Positions 12,701-24,700 of a stretch of 64,000 nucleotides of DNA are shown here, in pieces. Every line of letters starts with the position of its first letter. Within the stretch, counting starts at the first letter, position 1. The notes below the pieces were generated by a model that searched no databases, had not been told where the DNA came from, and saw only the letters and a list, made by a program, of their open reading frames with translations. The DNA is from Pseudeuparius sepicola (lineage: Eukaryota; Arthropoda; Insecta; Coleoptera; Anthribidae): positions 21,468,901 through 21,532,900 of the forward strand of contig OY987299.1 of assembly GCA_963920635.1 (NCBI GenBank), written 5' to 3'. Position numbers and translations under genes: made by a program.

Positions 12701-15700
12701 CAGAAAGGTGGGCGGGCTGGTTAAATTTGAACCTGACCGTTTTGCGGCGTTGCCGGACCTACAAAAAGTACCTTTTTTTCGGCCAAACGGGCCCTGTATA
12801 TATATACAGGGTGGCCCACCACGAATTGCATCGATCTATATATGGAAAACTAAAAGTAGAAAAATTCTGAAAATTTGGCACCTCACAAATGCCGATGGGC
12901 GCTGCTCAACTAAAATATTTTGGTGAATCTGGCACTTCCGGTTATACCGGAAGTCGACATCAACTTTCTTATCTCAAATGGAACACCCTGTATATTATTG
13001 CATTTTTGGATTCTAGGCATCATTTTGGAACAAAAACATTCAACATGTCCTATGTCTAAATCCAACCGTTTCAGAGATATTTGCATTTTTCCGAAAAAAA
13101 TTACAGGTGCAGACCTAAAGTCAATTAGCAATTTATACGAGGAAACCGCTAAATTTCACAACGAATTTTTGGCATCGTGTAACAGAAGCTGAGAAATAAA
13201 TCCGTTCTTATACAGGGTGTTCACAAAATATGAATAAAAATTACATTCAAAATGTGCTTAAATCTCGAAATTTTCAAATGGAAACCACCATTTTTTTTAA
13301 TGCGATCTTATTCACCACTAAAAATGATGACAACTGACAACTTTGTGTAAGGTTTTCTATACCTAAATGCAGTAATTTTCGATTAATTTACGAAAAACTC
13401 ACTTTTCGCCCATAAAATGCGGGGTTTGCTTAACGCTTGGAAAATCATATTAGCCGTGGACATTGAAAAGACAATCGCGGCTGAGGAAATGTCACTTGGT
13501 TTATAAATTATTATTGTCAACAATAATGCCGGCGCGCTTAAATTACACAAACGAAGATTATTTAAATTTGTTTATTATCTACGGAGAATGCAACAAAGTA
13601 ATATCAAGAACGTGCGATACATTTGGGGCTCGCTATCCACAAAAAACAAAACCATCGCCAAACGTGATTTTTCTCTGACACATCCATACTGTTTAAAATT
13701 TTGTATTATTTTTTTAACTGTGTTTGGCGATGTTTTTTTTTTTGTGGATAGCGAGCCCCAAATGTATTGCACGTTCTTGATATTACTTTGTTGCATTCTC
13801 CGTACATAATAAACAAATTTAAATATCTTCGTTTGTGTAATTTAAGCGCGCCGGCATTATTGTTGACAATAATTTATAAACCAAGTGACATTTCCTCAGC
13901 CGCGATTGTCTTTTCAACGTCCACGGCTAATATGATTTTCCAAGCGTTAAGCAATAACCCCGCATTTTATGGGCGAAAAGTGGGTTTTTCGTAAATTAAT
14001 CGAAAATTACTGCATTTAGGTATAGGAAACCTTACACAAAGTTGTCATCATTTTTAGTGGTGAATAAGATCGCATTAAAAAAAAATGGGGGTTTCTATTT
14101 GAAAATTTCGAGATTTAAGCACATTTTGAATGTAATTTTTATTCATATTTTGTGAACACCCTGTATAAGAACGGATTTATTTCTCAGCGGAGATCACTAG
14201 GTCAGGGCTTCTGTTACACGATGCCAAAAATTCGTTTTCAAATTTCGCGGTTTCCTCGTATAAATTGCTAATTGACTTAAGGTCTGCACCTGTAATTTTT
14301 TTCGGAAAATGCAAATATCTCAAAGACGGTTGGATTTAGACATAGGACATGTTGCATGTTTTTGTTCCAAAATGATGCCTAGAATCAAAAAAATGCAATA
14401 ATATTCAGGGTGTTCCATTTGAGATAAGAAAGTTGATATTGACTTCCGGTATAACCGGAAGTGCCAGATTCACCAAAATATTTTAGTTGAGCAGCGCCCA
14501 TCGGTATTGGTGAGGTGCCAAATTTTCAGAATTTCCCTACTTTTAGTTTTCCATATGTAGATCGATGCAGTTCTTGGTGGGCCACCCTGTATAGGGAGAC
14601 AGATGGAGTGGGTAAGACGGTGCGCGCAATTGGTGGAGTCTACCGCTTGATGATTCCATTTGACTCCTACGCCTCAGCCAAAATCCCCACTATGATTACA
14701 CGGCAGAGAGAGGGCAATAGAAACTTCTACTTTATTATTTGTGTAGTTTGCCTGGAGAGAACATTATTAAAACATGTTTGTGAGAAAATACCGGTAATAT
14801 CCACAACGAAAGAAAAAATAGCCATTGTAAAATGGTACTACATGTCACAAAGTGCTGATGAAGTTGTTGGGCGCTTCGTGTTTACCTTCCCGGATATACC
14901 AGTGCCGGACTGTAGTACAATAATATTGCGCACTGTTCACCGTTTTGAAGAAATCAGGTGTGTATCTAGCTGCAGAAAATGTAGTTCCAACGCCGAAACT
15001 CGAAATCGGCCTGCTATTTCTGCAGCGAGAGAAGAGAGAGAGGTCAATGTTTGTGCCAAGAAAAGTAAATGTTTGGACTGGTAATTTTGGATACCATATT
15101 TAGGCCCCTTCTTCATTGAAGGTAGCCTAACGGCCGAAAAATACCTCCAACTTTTACAAAATCAGATTGTTCCCACTATTACTGCTCGTAATGTCGGCTT
15201 GAGGTGTATGGTTCCAGCAGGATGGTTGTCTGGCACATAATGCCCGGATCGTTTAGGATTATTTAAACACCACATTTCCTGAACGACTTATTTCCACTAG
15301 AGGCACAATTAATTGGCCATCCTGATCTGCCGTCCACGTACTAGGTCAATTCTCCATACTTATTCTTAATATTATAGTCTGGCCCAGTGGCGGAACTACA
15401 GAAGAGTAGGCCCGTGTTCAAAATTTCAGGTGGGCCCCTGTGATTTTTTTTTATGTTTGAAAGTGCTATACCACTGACAAACATTGTACGGGATGTCCCA
15501 TTTTCGATACTTGTGCAAGTTATATTATTTATATTTTGCAATTCTTACCTAGGGTATAAAGGATATACGGGGGTTGTCTGAAAATGGCAAATTATCTCAA
15601 AAACTAAGGAGGCCGCATGAAAATTCTCTATTCAGGCCTTAAACTTTGTATTGACCAAAAGTTAAAAATTATGTGCATTGCTCACTTCAGATTGAAAAAC

Positions 15701-18700
15701 ACCATTTTATGGTTCAAAATGTTGAAGCAATACAGCTGTTGAAGCTGTACAGGGTGATCGAAACTCGGCGTCCCAGGCCTACTGCGGGAACAAGAAAACT
15801 GAAGATAAAATTTCGAACAGGGGTTTTTAAATATGACATACTATAAGGTCCAATTATGACCGAAAGTTAATTTTTTTGATGTTTGGGAAAATGGCTGCTG
15901 TGACGTCATCGATATTTTCCCCTCAGAAACATACCATTTTCCCCTATATATTAAAAGTCCTTATCATTGTCAACAACTTTTGTATCTTTATCTTTTATGG
16001 TTCAAAATCTACAGGGTCAAATATGTAAAAAAACATGGATTTTTTTTTCTATTCACCGGAATCGGTTTTCCGAAATCTAGCTAACCATGGAAACAATAAT
16101 TTGTAGTCAGAAATTATTTAAGAGTATGTTAGGGTGTCTTGTGCACCATTAAATTTATTTAACTGAAATATTTTTAAAATTTTTGAATTGAAATTGTTAC
16201 TAACTTGTTTGTTATTATTGTTTATTACGAAAAAAATTAAAAATATTCCAGTTGAATAAATTTATGGGTGCACATTGCACGAGACACCCTAACATTCTTA
16301 CTCTTAAATAATTTCTGACTATCAATTGTTTTCATAGCTAGCTAAATTTCGGAAAACCGACCCTGGTGATTAGAAAAAATTCCATGTTTTTCACATATTT
16401 TACCCTGTAAATTTTGAACAATAAAATATACAGAAAATATTTTCCTATAAATGTTAAATTGTTAAGAATGATGAGGACTTTCAATATTAAGGGGAAAAAA
16501 TGGTATCTTTCTGAGGAAAAATATCGATGACGTCACAGCGGCCATTTTCCCAAACATCAATAAAACAAATATTCGGTCATAATTGGACCTTAGTATGTCC
16601 TATTTATTAAGAACCCCTGTTTGAAATTTTATTTCCAGTTTTCGTGTTCCCGCAGTAGGCCTGGGGCGTCGAGTTTTGATTACCCTGTACAGTTTTGATT
16701 ACCCTGTACAGTCCGCCCCACAAGAGAAGTCCAATGAAAAACTCGGTCTAATCGTCCATCCCCACATTAATAACTTAAAAGGATTTCGGCTGTGTGCACG
16801 TAAATGTTAATAACGAAGATATTACATACACCTTTTCTTCGTTATCACATTAATAACATACGGATGGCGCTTAGACTGAGTTTTCCATTGGACTTCTCTC
16901 GTGGTTCGGACTATAGATTTACTGTTAAGTTATTATACTACCCTTGCATTTTTCTTCTTGCGAAATTTCAGTCGCCCTCATGTATGCGTCCCGCATGAAT
17001 CTTGGTGGCGGTGGGCCCCTAGCGGCTCTGGGCCCGTGTTCACCGAACACTCTGAACACCCTGTAGTTACGCCACTGGTCTGGCCCTGCACAGAAAACCT
17101 GTTTAATGTGTATGTAAAAAACACAGAAATATGCAATGGATATGTAGTAATAAAATAACTAATTTATGACTTGTCCCTTGACTAAATTAAGTTTTTACTA
17201 AACTAATGCATTAGATATGGAATAAAAACTATTAAAAACAAGTTAAACATAAATTTCCTGGAGAGCACTAACACAGCTTAACCTTATGTTAGGGTAAGCT
17301 GTGGCACTAATATTGGACCGATGGGGTTTTTACACGAAAATCCATATTAACTGTATGAAATGAAGAATGTAGTTTCTGATTTTTACTATAATTTGTCAAT
17401 ATGCTATGTTTTGCCAACACAGTGGCTTCTTCAGATGTGAAGTAGGTACAAATATGCTTTGTAAATTTATGGAAGATTCTTTTAACTAGACAGGCAATAA
17501 TGTCCCTACTTTATTTTATTGCAGGGTTATTGTTAATGGCTTAGTGGCAAGTGTTCCTTTTCAATATTATTTGTATATACCTACCTACCACTACCACTAA
17601 GCCAGTAACAATAACCCTGCAATAATAATAATAAAAGTAGGGGTTTCCCTCTTTAGCATAACCGAATAATTATTATTATCTGTGTAGGGATAGGACTCGG
17701 GATAGGATTATGTTAACAAGGCACATATCTTTCTAGATCTAATGCAGTTATAGGACAAAATTTTAACTTTGAAACTAGGCCCTATTCTATATCCAAATTA
17801 TCTAAATTTGGTCCTGACATTATTTTCGAACCCTGTACTAATAATTTGTAACTTTTTTCCAATAATAATTTTAATTATTCCTTCTAACTTTGGTAGATAT
17901 CATGCCTGAGGGCTAAATGGCAACATACTAAAAGTCCTGGAGAATCCTCCTTCGGCAACCCCCATTTCCCCCCTCCCAATCCCCCCCTTTTAATGTTTTG
18001 GTGATTTTCTCGAAAACTACCAACTTTACGGAAAAATGTCAAGTGAGCATTTTTGAAGCTGATAAAATTCCCCTTCCAATGATGTATTGCAAACCAATAT
18101 TTAGAACCGCGTGGTACACACCAGTGGCATATCAAGAGAAGGGTTTATATTGCTTTATACAGAAAATGGAAAAAATTGTATACACCCAGTTAAAGACAAA
18201 TCCCACGTTAAGGAGTAAAGTTTGCGACTTATTTAATGCACCTAACCAATTACAAGAAAATGTGATTCAGTGTGGGCAGGAGTTTGTCAGATCTCTTTAT
18301 CCGGATGGCCCAAAATTTCGAGATATCAATCTTCATCATAATCTCTACATATAGTAAAGCAATGGCAAGACAATCACCTTCTGCACTCCTAGATCTATCC
18401 AGTGTGCCGCCCACAAAAGCAGCCTGTGCCCAACATTCGCCGAGAGTATACCTTCAGGTTAAAAAAATAATGTGTCTTTATATTTCTATTGTTTTTACGT
18501 TACAAGAGTGGCTTGGAAATCCGTTACCGCCTACTGAATGGGGTTGGAAGTTAGTGGAAGGACAATAATTGTTACCTATCAAAACTACGCTGCCTCCCGC
18601 ACCCGAATCACTGCTCTCTCTGGTTTACTGCCATTGCAAAACCAATTGTGCTGGTAGATGCTCATGTAGACATTCATGCCAGAAGTGTAGCATATTTTGT

Positions 18701-21700
18701 TCCCCTTGCAATGGCGAAACCTACAATAAAGAAAAGATAAATTAAACAGCAGATTCAAAGTTTTTGGTTTAGTTTTAATATTTTGTTGAGCATACATTGT
18801 ATACGTAGAAAATCAAATATCAGCCCCAAAAAGTTTTTATATCTAGCTGAGCAATCTCAGATAAACTTTTAATTTTTTTTGGCTGAAGTAATAGCAATGA
18901 ACTTTTAAAAAATCTGCAAATAGACACCCTTTTAATGGCCGTTTTAGACAAAAATATCTTTTTGGATGAAAATGAAGTTCATATAAAAAAAATGAGAATA
19001 AAAAAACAAAAAATATATGTTTTGAACTAGTCCTTATTTTGATACGACACTGGTGGGTACCACGCGGTTCTAAGTATTGGTTTGCAATACATCATTGGAA
19101 GGGGAATTTTATCAGCTTCAAAAATGTTCGCTTAACATTTTTCCGTAAAGTTGATAGTTTTCGAGAAACTCACCAAAATATTGAAAGGGGGGGGGGTTGG
19201 GAGGGGGGGAAATGGGGGGTTTTAGTATGTTGCCATTTACCCCTCGGGCATGATCTGTACCAAAAATTAGCTATCTTTTTTTAATGGTCATTATGAACCT
19301 TTGTTGTGTTTTACATTCGATTACTCAACTCATATCTAAGTTTCTTTGACTTTACCCAGTCTGCATGTTGAATTTTAAGCCATTATGTAGGAATAAATAC
19401 AAAATTGGTTTAACTTCCCAGTTAATATGTATTTTTATGTTTTTCAGCTATGAAAATGACCCCGTTCCGGAAAACCCACAACACGAGCACTACGTTGCAA
19501 CTTTGGTTAATGCACTCATCGTGGAAATCGAAAATAGGGCAGCAATGGTTACTGACGGAGACTATTTCTTGACGAAACTTAAGCTAGCTGAGGCAGCCCG
19601 AATGCTAAGGGTCAGATATGAGTAAGTGATTCAAGGTTGTTTGTAAGATATTTTTCAGGGATCACTAATAAATTTCCATAGGTAGAAGGATTTTTTTACA
19701 AATCAGTAAAGAACATGATACTTTTTTAAAAATTTAATATTTATTAATAACTTTTTTGCATTAAAATCTATTTAATTGATGTGATCAAAGAAAGAGTATA
19801 CTACAAAACCAAAGTTGTAATTACACAATCGCTTGCTATGCAGCTCACATGTAACTTTTCCATTTGTGTGTATATGCTATTTACAACTTTTATGTAATAT
19901 ACGATACTAAGCTGCATACCCCAAATCTTGCAAGTCATGTCATTAATTGTATGCTCAATTGAGTGCTTGTCAATAATTGGCAGATACACTTTCTATGACT
20001 ACGTTTATCTCGTGACAACTCGATCGGATTGAGATGGATCCGATTCAGTTATGTCAAATCTTTTATAATTCTACATCATCAGTATTGAATCCTACGGTTT
20101 TCAATCCTCTTTAGGGACATTAACTTATTATACTTATTCCACAGTAGGTTGTTGCACATTCTGGCCAACTACTGTTTGGAAATAGCGCCTTGACTTGAAA
20201 TTTTAAATATGATTGAATTTCAATCTGTACGGTTGAATTCAAACCTCTCAATCGGATCGAACGCGTGGAGATAAACGTAGTCTATTTGACTCTTTTTTAA
20301 ATCCAGTTCTAGATTTTTTTAAAGGTTACATTGAAAGTTGGACTACAAATTTTATGTATTTGTTTTGATCATTTAAACTAGGTTTTTCTGTTGGCTTCAT
20401 CACTTAATTTCCAGGATTTATTGGAGAGTTTGATCACTTGTTGAACCCTTTTTTTTGTGTCATTAATTTGAAAAGGAAAAGTTATGTTATTTTACATGCA
20501 CTACTTATGTAGACTGCGCAGTTTTACGTAATTGAGCTGTTTTTTCCATACCTATTGACAATTATTATTACTTTTAATTATTGTTAATTACTAGTAGTTT
20601 TTCATTGTTTTAAGTATATTTTATAATTGCCACTTGTGAAGTGGTCTATTTAATAGTTATTTATGTACCAAGGCACTGAAGTTCAACTTTTTATGACTCA
20701 TATGGAATTTAGTTGCCGAGGCAAATAAACCACATGAGTCATAAAAAGAACTTCAGTGCCGAGGTACATATATATTTTTTTTAAATAGGGAAAAAATGTA
20801 TTATTATGCGAAAAAATAATCATAAGGGATCACCCATCCATGAACCAACTACGCGTGGCGTTGCTTGACTTTGACGATCGCTCTACCTAGGTCAAGTTTG
20901 ACGAGACACGGCACTTTCTGACAGAAAATACAAGCTGCTGCCTATTGTACTGCCTCCATGTAAAATAGAATATTATTCAAACCTACTAAAATATTTATAC
21001 TGAAAGATTGCGCTGCTATAGGTAACAATTTCGCAATGTGTACGAAAAGTTAAATGGGATTTATTGGCCGGGTTTTCAATATTTGGTCACTTTTGACAGG
21101 CAATGGCTCCGCGTCTGACTTTGAAGTCTACATCTTGCCAACGCCTATTTATTGAAAAAATCGTAAAATAATGGGCTACTTCAGTGCCGATTTCTGAGCT
21201 TTTAATGACGATTTTGAGACACTTCATTGCCGATTTCAAGAAAAATATTTTTTTACACCAAATTGCTTTTTTTTTTGTTAACGATTTGTAAGTAACTAAG
21301 ACAAGAAATAAATAAAAATACCGTCTTACACATGCCCAATATACATATGTACGTACAGGGGTATTCATCTAAGTCGAACCCCCTTAACTTTCTTATTTTT
21401 TGACATAGAAAAAATGGCAGACAAAATTTTGAAGAATTTTGGACAATTTTGTGCACCCATGAAAAACAATTGAAAATCGCGTTTTGTAGATACCCACTAA
21501 ACAGTTTTTCTTTATTGTAAAGGTACATAACAGTGTGACAGATAGTCTGCATCATAAGGAAATTTTTTTGTTTGCAGAATTATTTAAGAAAAAAACTTCA
21601 AAAACGCCACTTTAAGAAATATTCAAAAAACTTATTAGGAAAAATTTTTGCCTTGCACTTCTTTATCCGTATCCGTAAACTTTCAACAACGTTCATTTAA

Positions 21701-24700
21701 CATCAATTTATTTAACGTTATATTTTTAAATCAACATTAAAGAGTCTCAAAATCGTCATTAAAAGCTCAGAAATCAGCTGTAAAGTAAGTCATTATTGTA
21801 CTTTTTTTTTTTCTATCAGTTGGCCTTGGCGAGATATGAGAAATGAGAACCACACGTCAGACGGGCTCGTCGCCCGTCAAACATGGCCAGATATTCAAAA
21901 CCCAGTCAATAAGATATCATTTAACTTTTCAGCCTTATTGCGGAATTTTATTACCTATACCAACGCAATCTTTCAGTATAAATATTTTGGTCGGTTTGAA
22001 TATCAACAATATTTTCTATGTAGACTGCGTGAGGGCTCCTTCAAGTCAGTTGTGTTGTACCGAATCGTGCTCGATTTATGTAGAGCAATATGAAGGCAAA
22101 GCAACGGAGCACGGTCGGCAATGGGTGGGTGACCCTTCTTTACTTAGTTTACCTAATAAAACTTATTTTTTTCCAATTAAAAAAAAATAATGTGTACATT
22201 TTGTCATGCTTGATGCAATAGTTATTTATGTAGGAAAGGAACTTCAGTACTGAGGGACACATTATATATTTTTTAAATCGTGGAAAAAAATAAGTTTTGT
22301 TAGGTAAAGTGATTAAAAAAAGGTCACCCTTTCATGAAACGGCCACACCTGCCGTTGCTCTGTCTCTATATCACCTAGATCAAGCACGATTATGCATACT
22401 TGTCCTTGTCAGCTAGTGTTCTATGGCTGCTCTCTTGTAGTCTAAATAGAAAATGTTTTTGTTGTTTTAAACCGAACAAAATACTTATACTGAATGATTG
22501 CATGGCAACAATTCCGCAATAAGGCTGACAAGTTAAATGATAGTGTATTGGCCCGGTTTTGAATATCTAAAGTCTATCCAAGTTACAGAGGCAGTGGATC
22601 AAAACATTGACCATCACGTGACTTATTCTCTTATTGGTCTGGCCGTGATAAAATGTCAAGTGTTTACGCGGCGAGCAGAATGCAGGGCCGGCTCTTCCCT
22701 CAGTCGAGTTTCCTGCATATTTTAGATCAGATCGCGAGCAGTATATTCTGTAAATTTATTTTGCTACTTAATTTAAGGAAATTTATAAAGATACACGAAA
22801 GGTAAAAACACAATTTTTAGAACTTCTAAAAGAATTAGTTCAGAATTACAAGCCACTGGGAATCTCATATTAGTCAGACCCTGGTAATCGATCGCAATGC
22901 GGTCATGTGACTTTGTTTATATCTACAGCCGCTGTAACTTGGATAGACTTTAGGTATGTTTGACAGACAATGGGCATGGCTAATGTTTGGTTTTCACATG
23001 TCGCCAAGCCCTACTTATTGAAAAATTTGTACAATAATGGCTTACTTTAACGCCAGCTTTTTATGACTATTTTGAGGCTTTTTAATGCCGATTTCAAAAA
23101 AGTTTATTTTCTGTAATTCAATAAAATAATTTGATTTATTCATATAGATCAATAGTATATACATCTGCAAAGAGAAAAACATCAAAATAATTAATTGCAC
23201 ACATACACAACTTGGGTATTTTAACAAATAAGGCGCTTTTTTAAAGTCAAGTAAAATCTGAAACTTTTTTCTCTTTGCACATGTAGCTAATATTGATCTA
23301 CTTAAATAAATCATCAGGTTGTTTGTCAAATTTAGAATATTATGCGGAAAAGCAGTGATATTTTAACAGCAACAAGAGGAATGTTATCATTTCAGGGAAA
23401 ACCCGATGCACCTATTTACATACATTCGACAGTGTCTTGCTGCCGAAATGAGAGTGATCCATGCCGCCACTGGAGACATTGCAGGTTTACCGAACTTTTC
23501 TATCCCCAATGCTGGTGCGGAAATTCTAAATAAGCTGGACATGCTTCAACACAGAACACAAGCAAGTATACTTTTTCAAAAAAAAAAAAAATAATTCTAG
23601 AAATTTTTATAACATTCACATTCACAGTTAATGTATTTGTTTTATTTGCTAGGAAACGGCAGAGCACGTGAGGAAATTGGACCAGGAGCAGGAAGCGTTT
23701 CAGTTACAATTACACGACTGCTCAAAATTGAACAGTAAGCAACGACATGCATATTTCGATGATTATTTTTAACTACTTCCTTGTATCTTTATTTTAGCAC
23801 ATATCCAGACTCTCCATCATCAACAAAATGCAACTACCCTAGCTAACATACAAAAACTTACCAAACAGAAGGATATACTGCTTCAAAGTCTAAATGAAAA
23901 GGTAAGTTTGCACATTTCAAGTCTTTTTTTTTATTATTTTGTACTTTTGTACTTGACGAAATGAGAAAGTTGGTGCCCATTATTTGTAATTTATAATAAC
24001 TAAGTTTTTGAGAACCTATTTTGTCACAAGATTGCATCGCTTTTTGCTCGATTCCACCCAATGGATTTTGATTTTTCTAAATTGCCAAATTTTTTCAAAT
24101 TGTAACCTCATTATTTATTTTCAAACAAAACAGATAGTGGCAATTTCAAGACCAAATAAAAGATTATAAAGCCTAATAATAATTATTACTATTTTCAAAT
24201 AGAGACATGATCTCCTTATTTTTGCAAGTAGCTTCACATATCTTTTTTGCTCTTTGGTTTGAAAGATTTTTGGAGTTTTATTGTTAACGCCATTTAAAAA
24301 CACTCGGATGTCACTGATTTGAAAATGGAAATGGCCAACCCTTTGACAAATATGGCTGCAATATAACCTAATAGCACAGACCTATACAAGGTGTCCCATA
24401 ACTTATCTGCCATAGGGCAACAGGTGCTACTAGATGTCAAAATATACCGGGTGAGCCAAAAATGCCTTAGTAAAATGTTGCTCGTTTCGCAAAATTGCAC
24501 TAATTTCGAAGGTGAGAAATCCGAATTAATTTATTATTAATAAGGAAAAATTCAACTTAAGCGACCGATAATATTAAAAATGCCAAAATACCTTCCCGAA
24601 TCTTAGGTGTCATTTAATAAATAGATTTTTTTCCCGGTGTTTCTACATTCGGAGACGAATATCTCGCAAACGGCTTGAGATAGCGATGTTGACCAAGAGT

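Larger units (their letters stand above)
12805..14591. mobile_element. Giant palindromic fold-back element, ~860-bp arms
   Basis: Left arm 12805-13663 and right arm 13722-14591 are near-identical inverted copies around a ~58-bp spacer. The ends are TACAGGGTGGCCCACCA and its complement. A second TACAGGGTGTTCACAAAA pair lies inside at 13211-14165. Each arm carries the same transposase HTH start reading toward the centre (ATG at 13526 on +, and at 13857 on -). There is no catalytic domain. Confidence 0.88.
15385..17077 (+). mobile_element. hAT-like non-autonomous element 2
   Basis: Flanked by a perfect 8-bp duplication GTCTGGCC (15377-15384 and 17078-17085). Ends CAGTGGCGGAACTACA and CAGTGGCGTAACTACA (complement) differ at one of 16 positions. 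It contains a fold-back (15748-16708) and a hairpin MITE (16718-16904). Confidence 0.87.

Noticed and set aside
20667..20766. Hairpin as a microRNA precursor
   Set aside because: Arms are long and repeat-like and recur in related units nearby, which fits a transposon end better.
23566..23571. GT donor for STAT exon 3 (GTATAC)
   Set aside because: It leaves one extra base and puts exon 4 out of frame with a stop after about 27 codons; the GC donor 4 nt upstream keeps frame and similarity.
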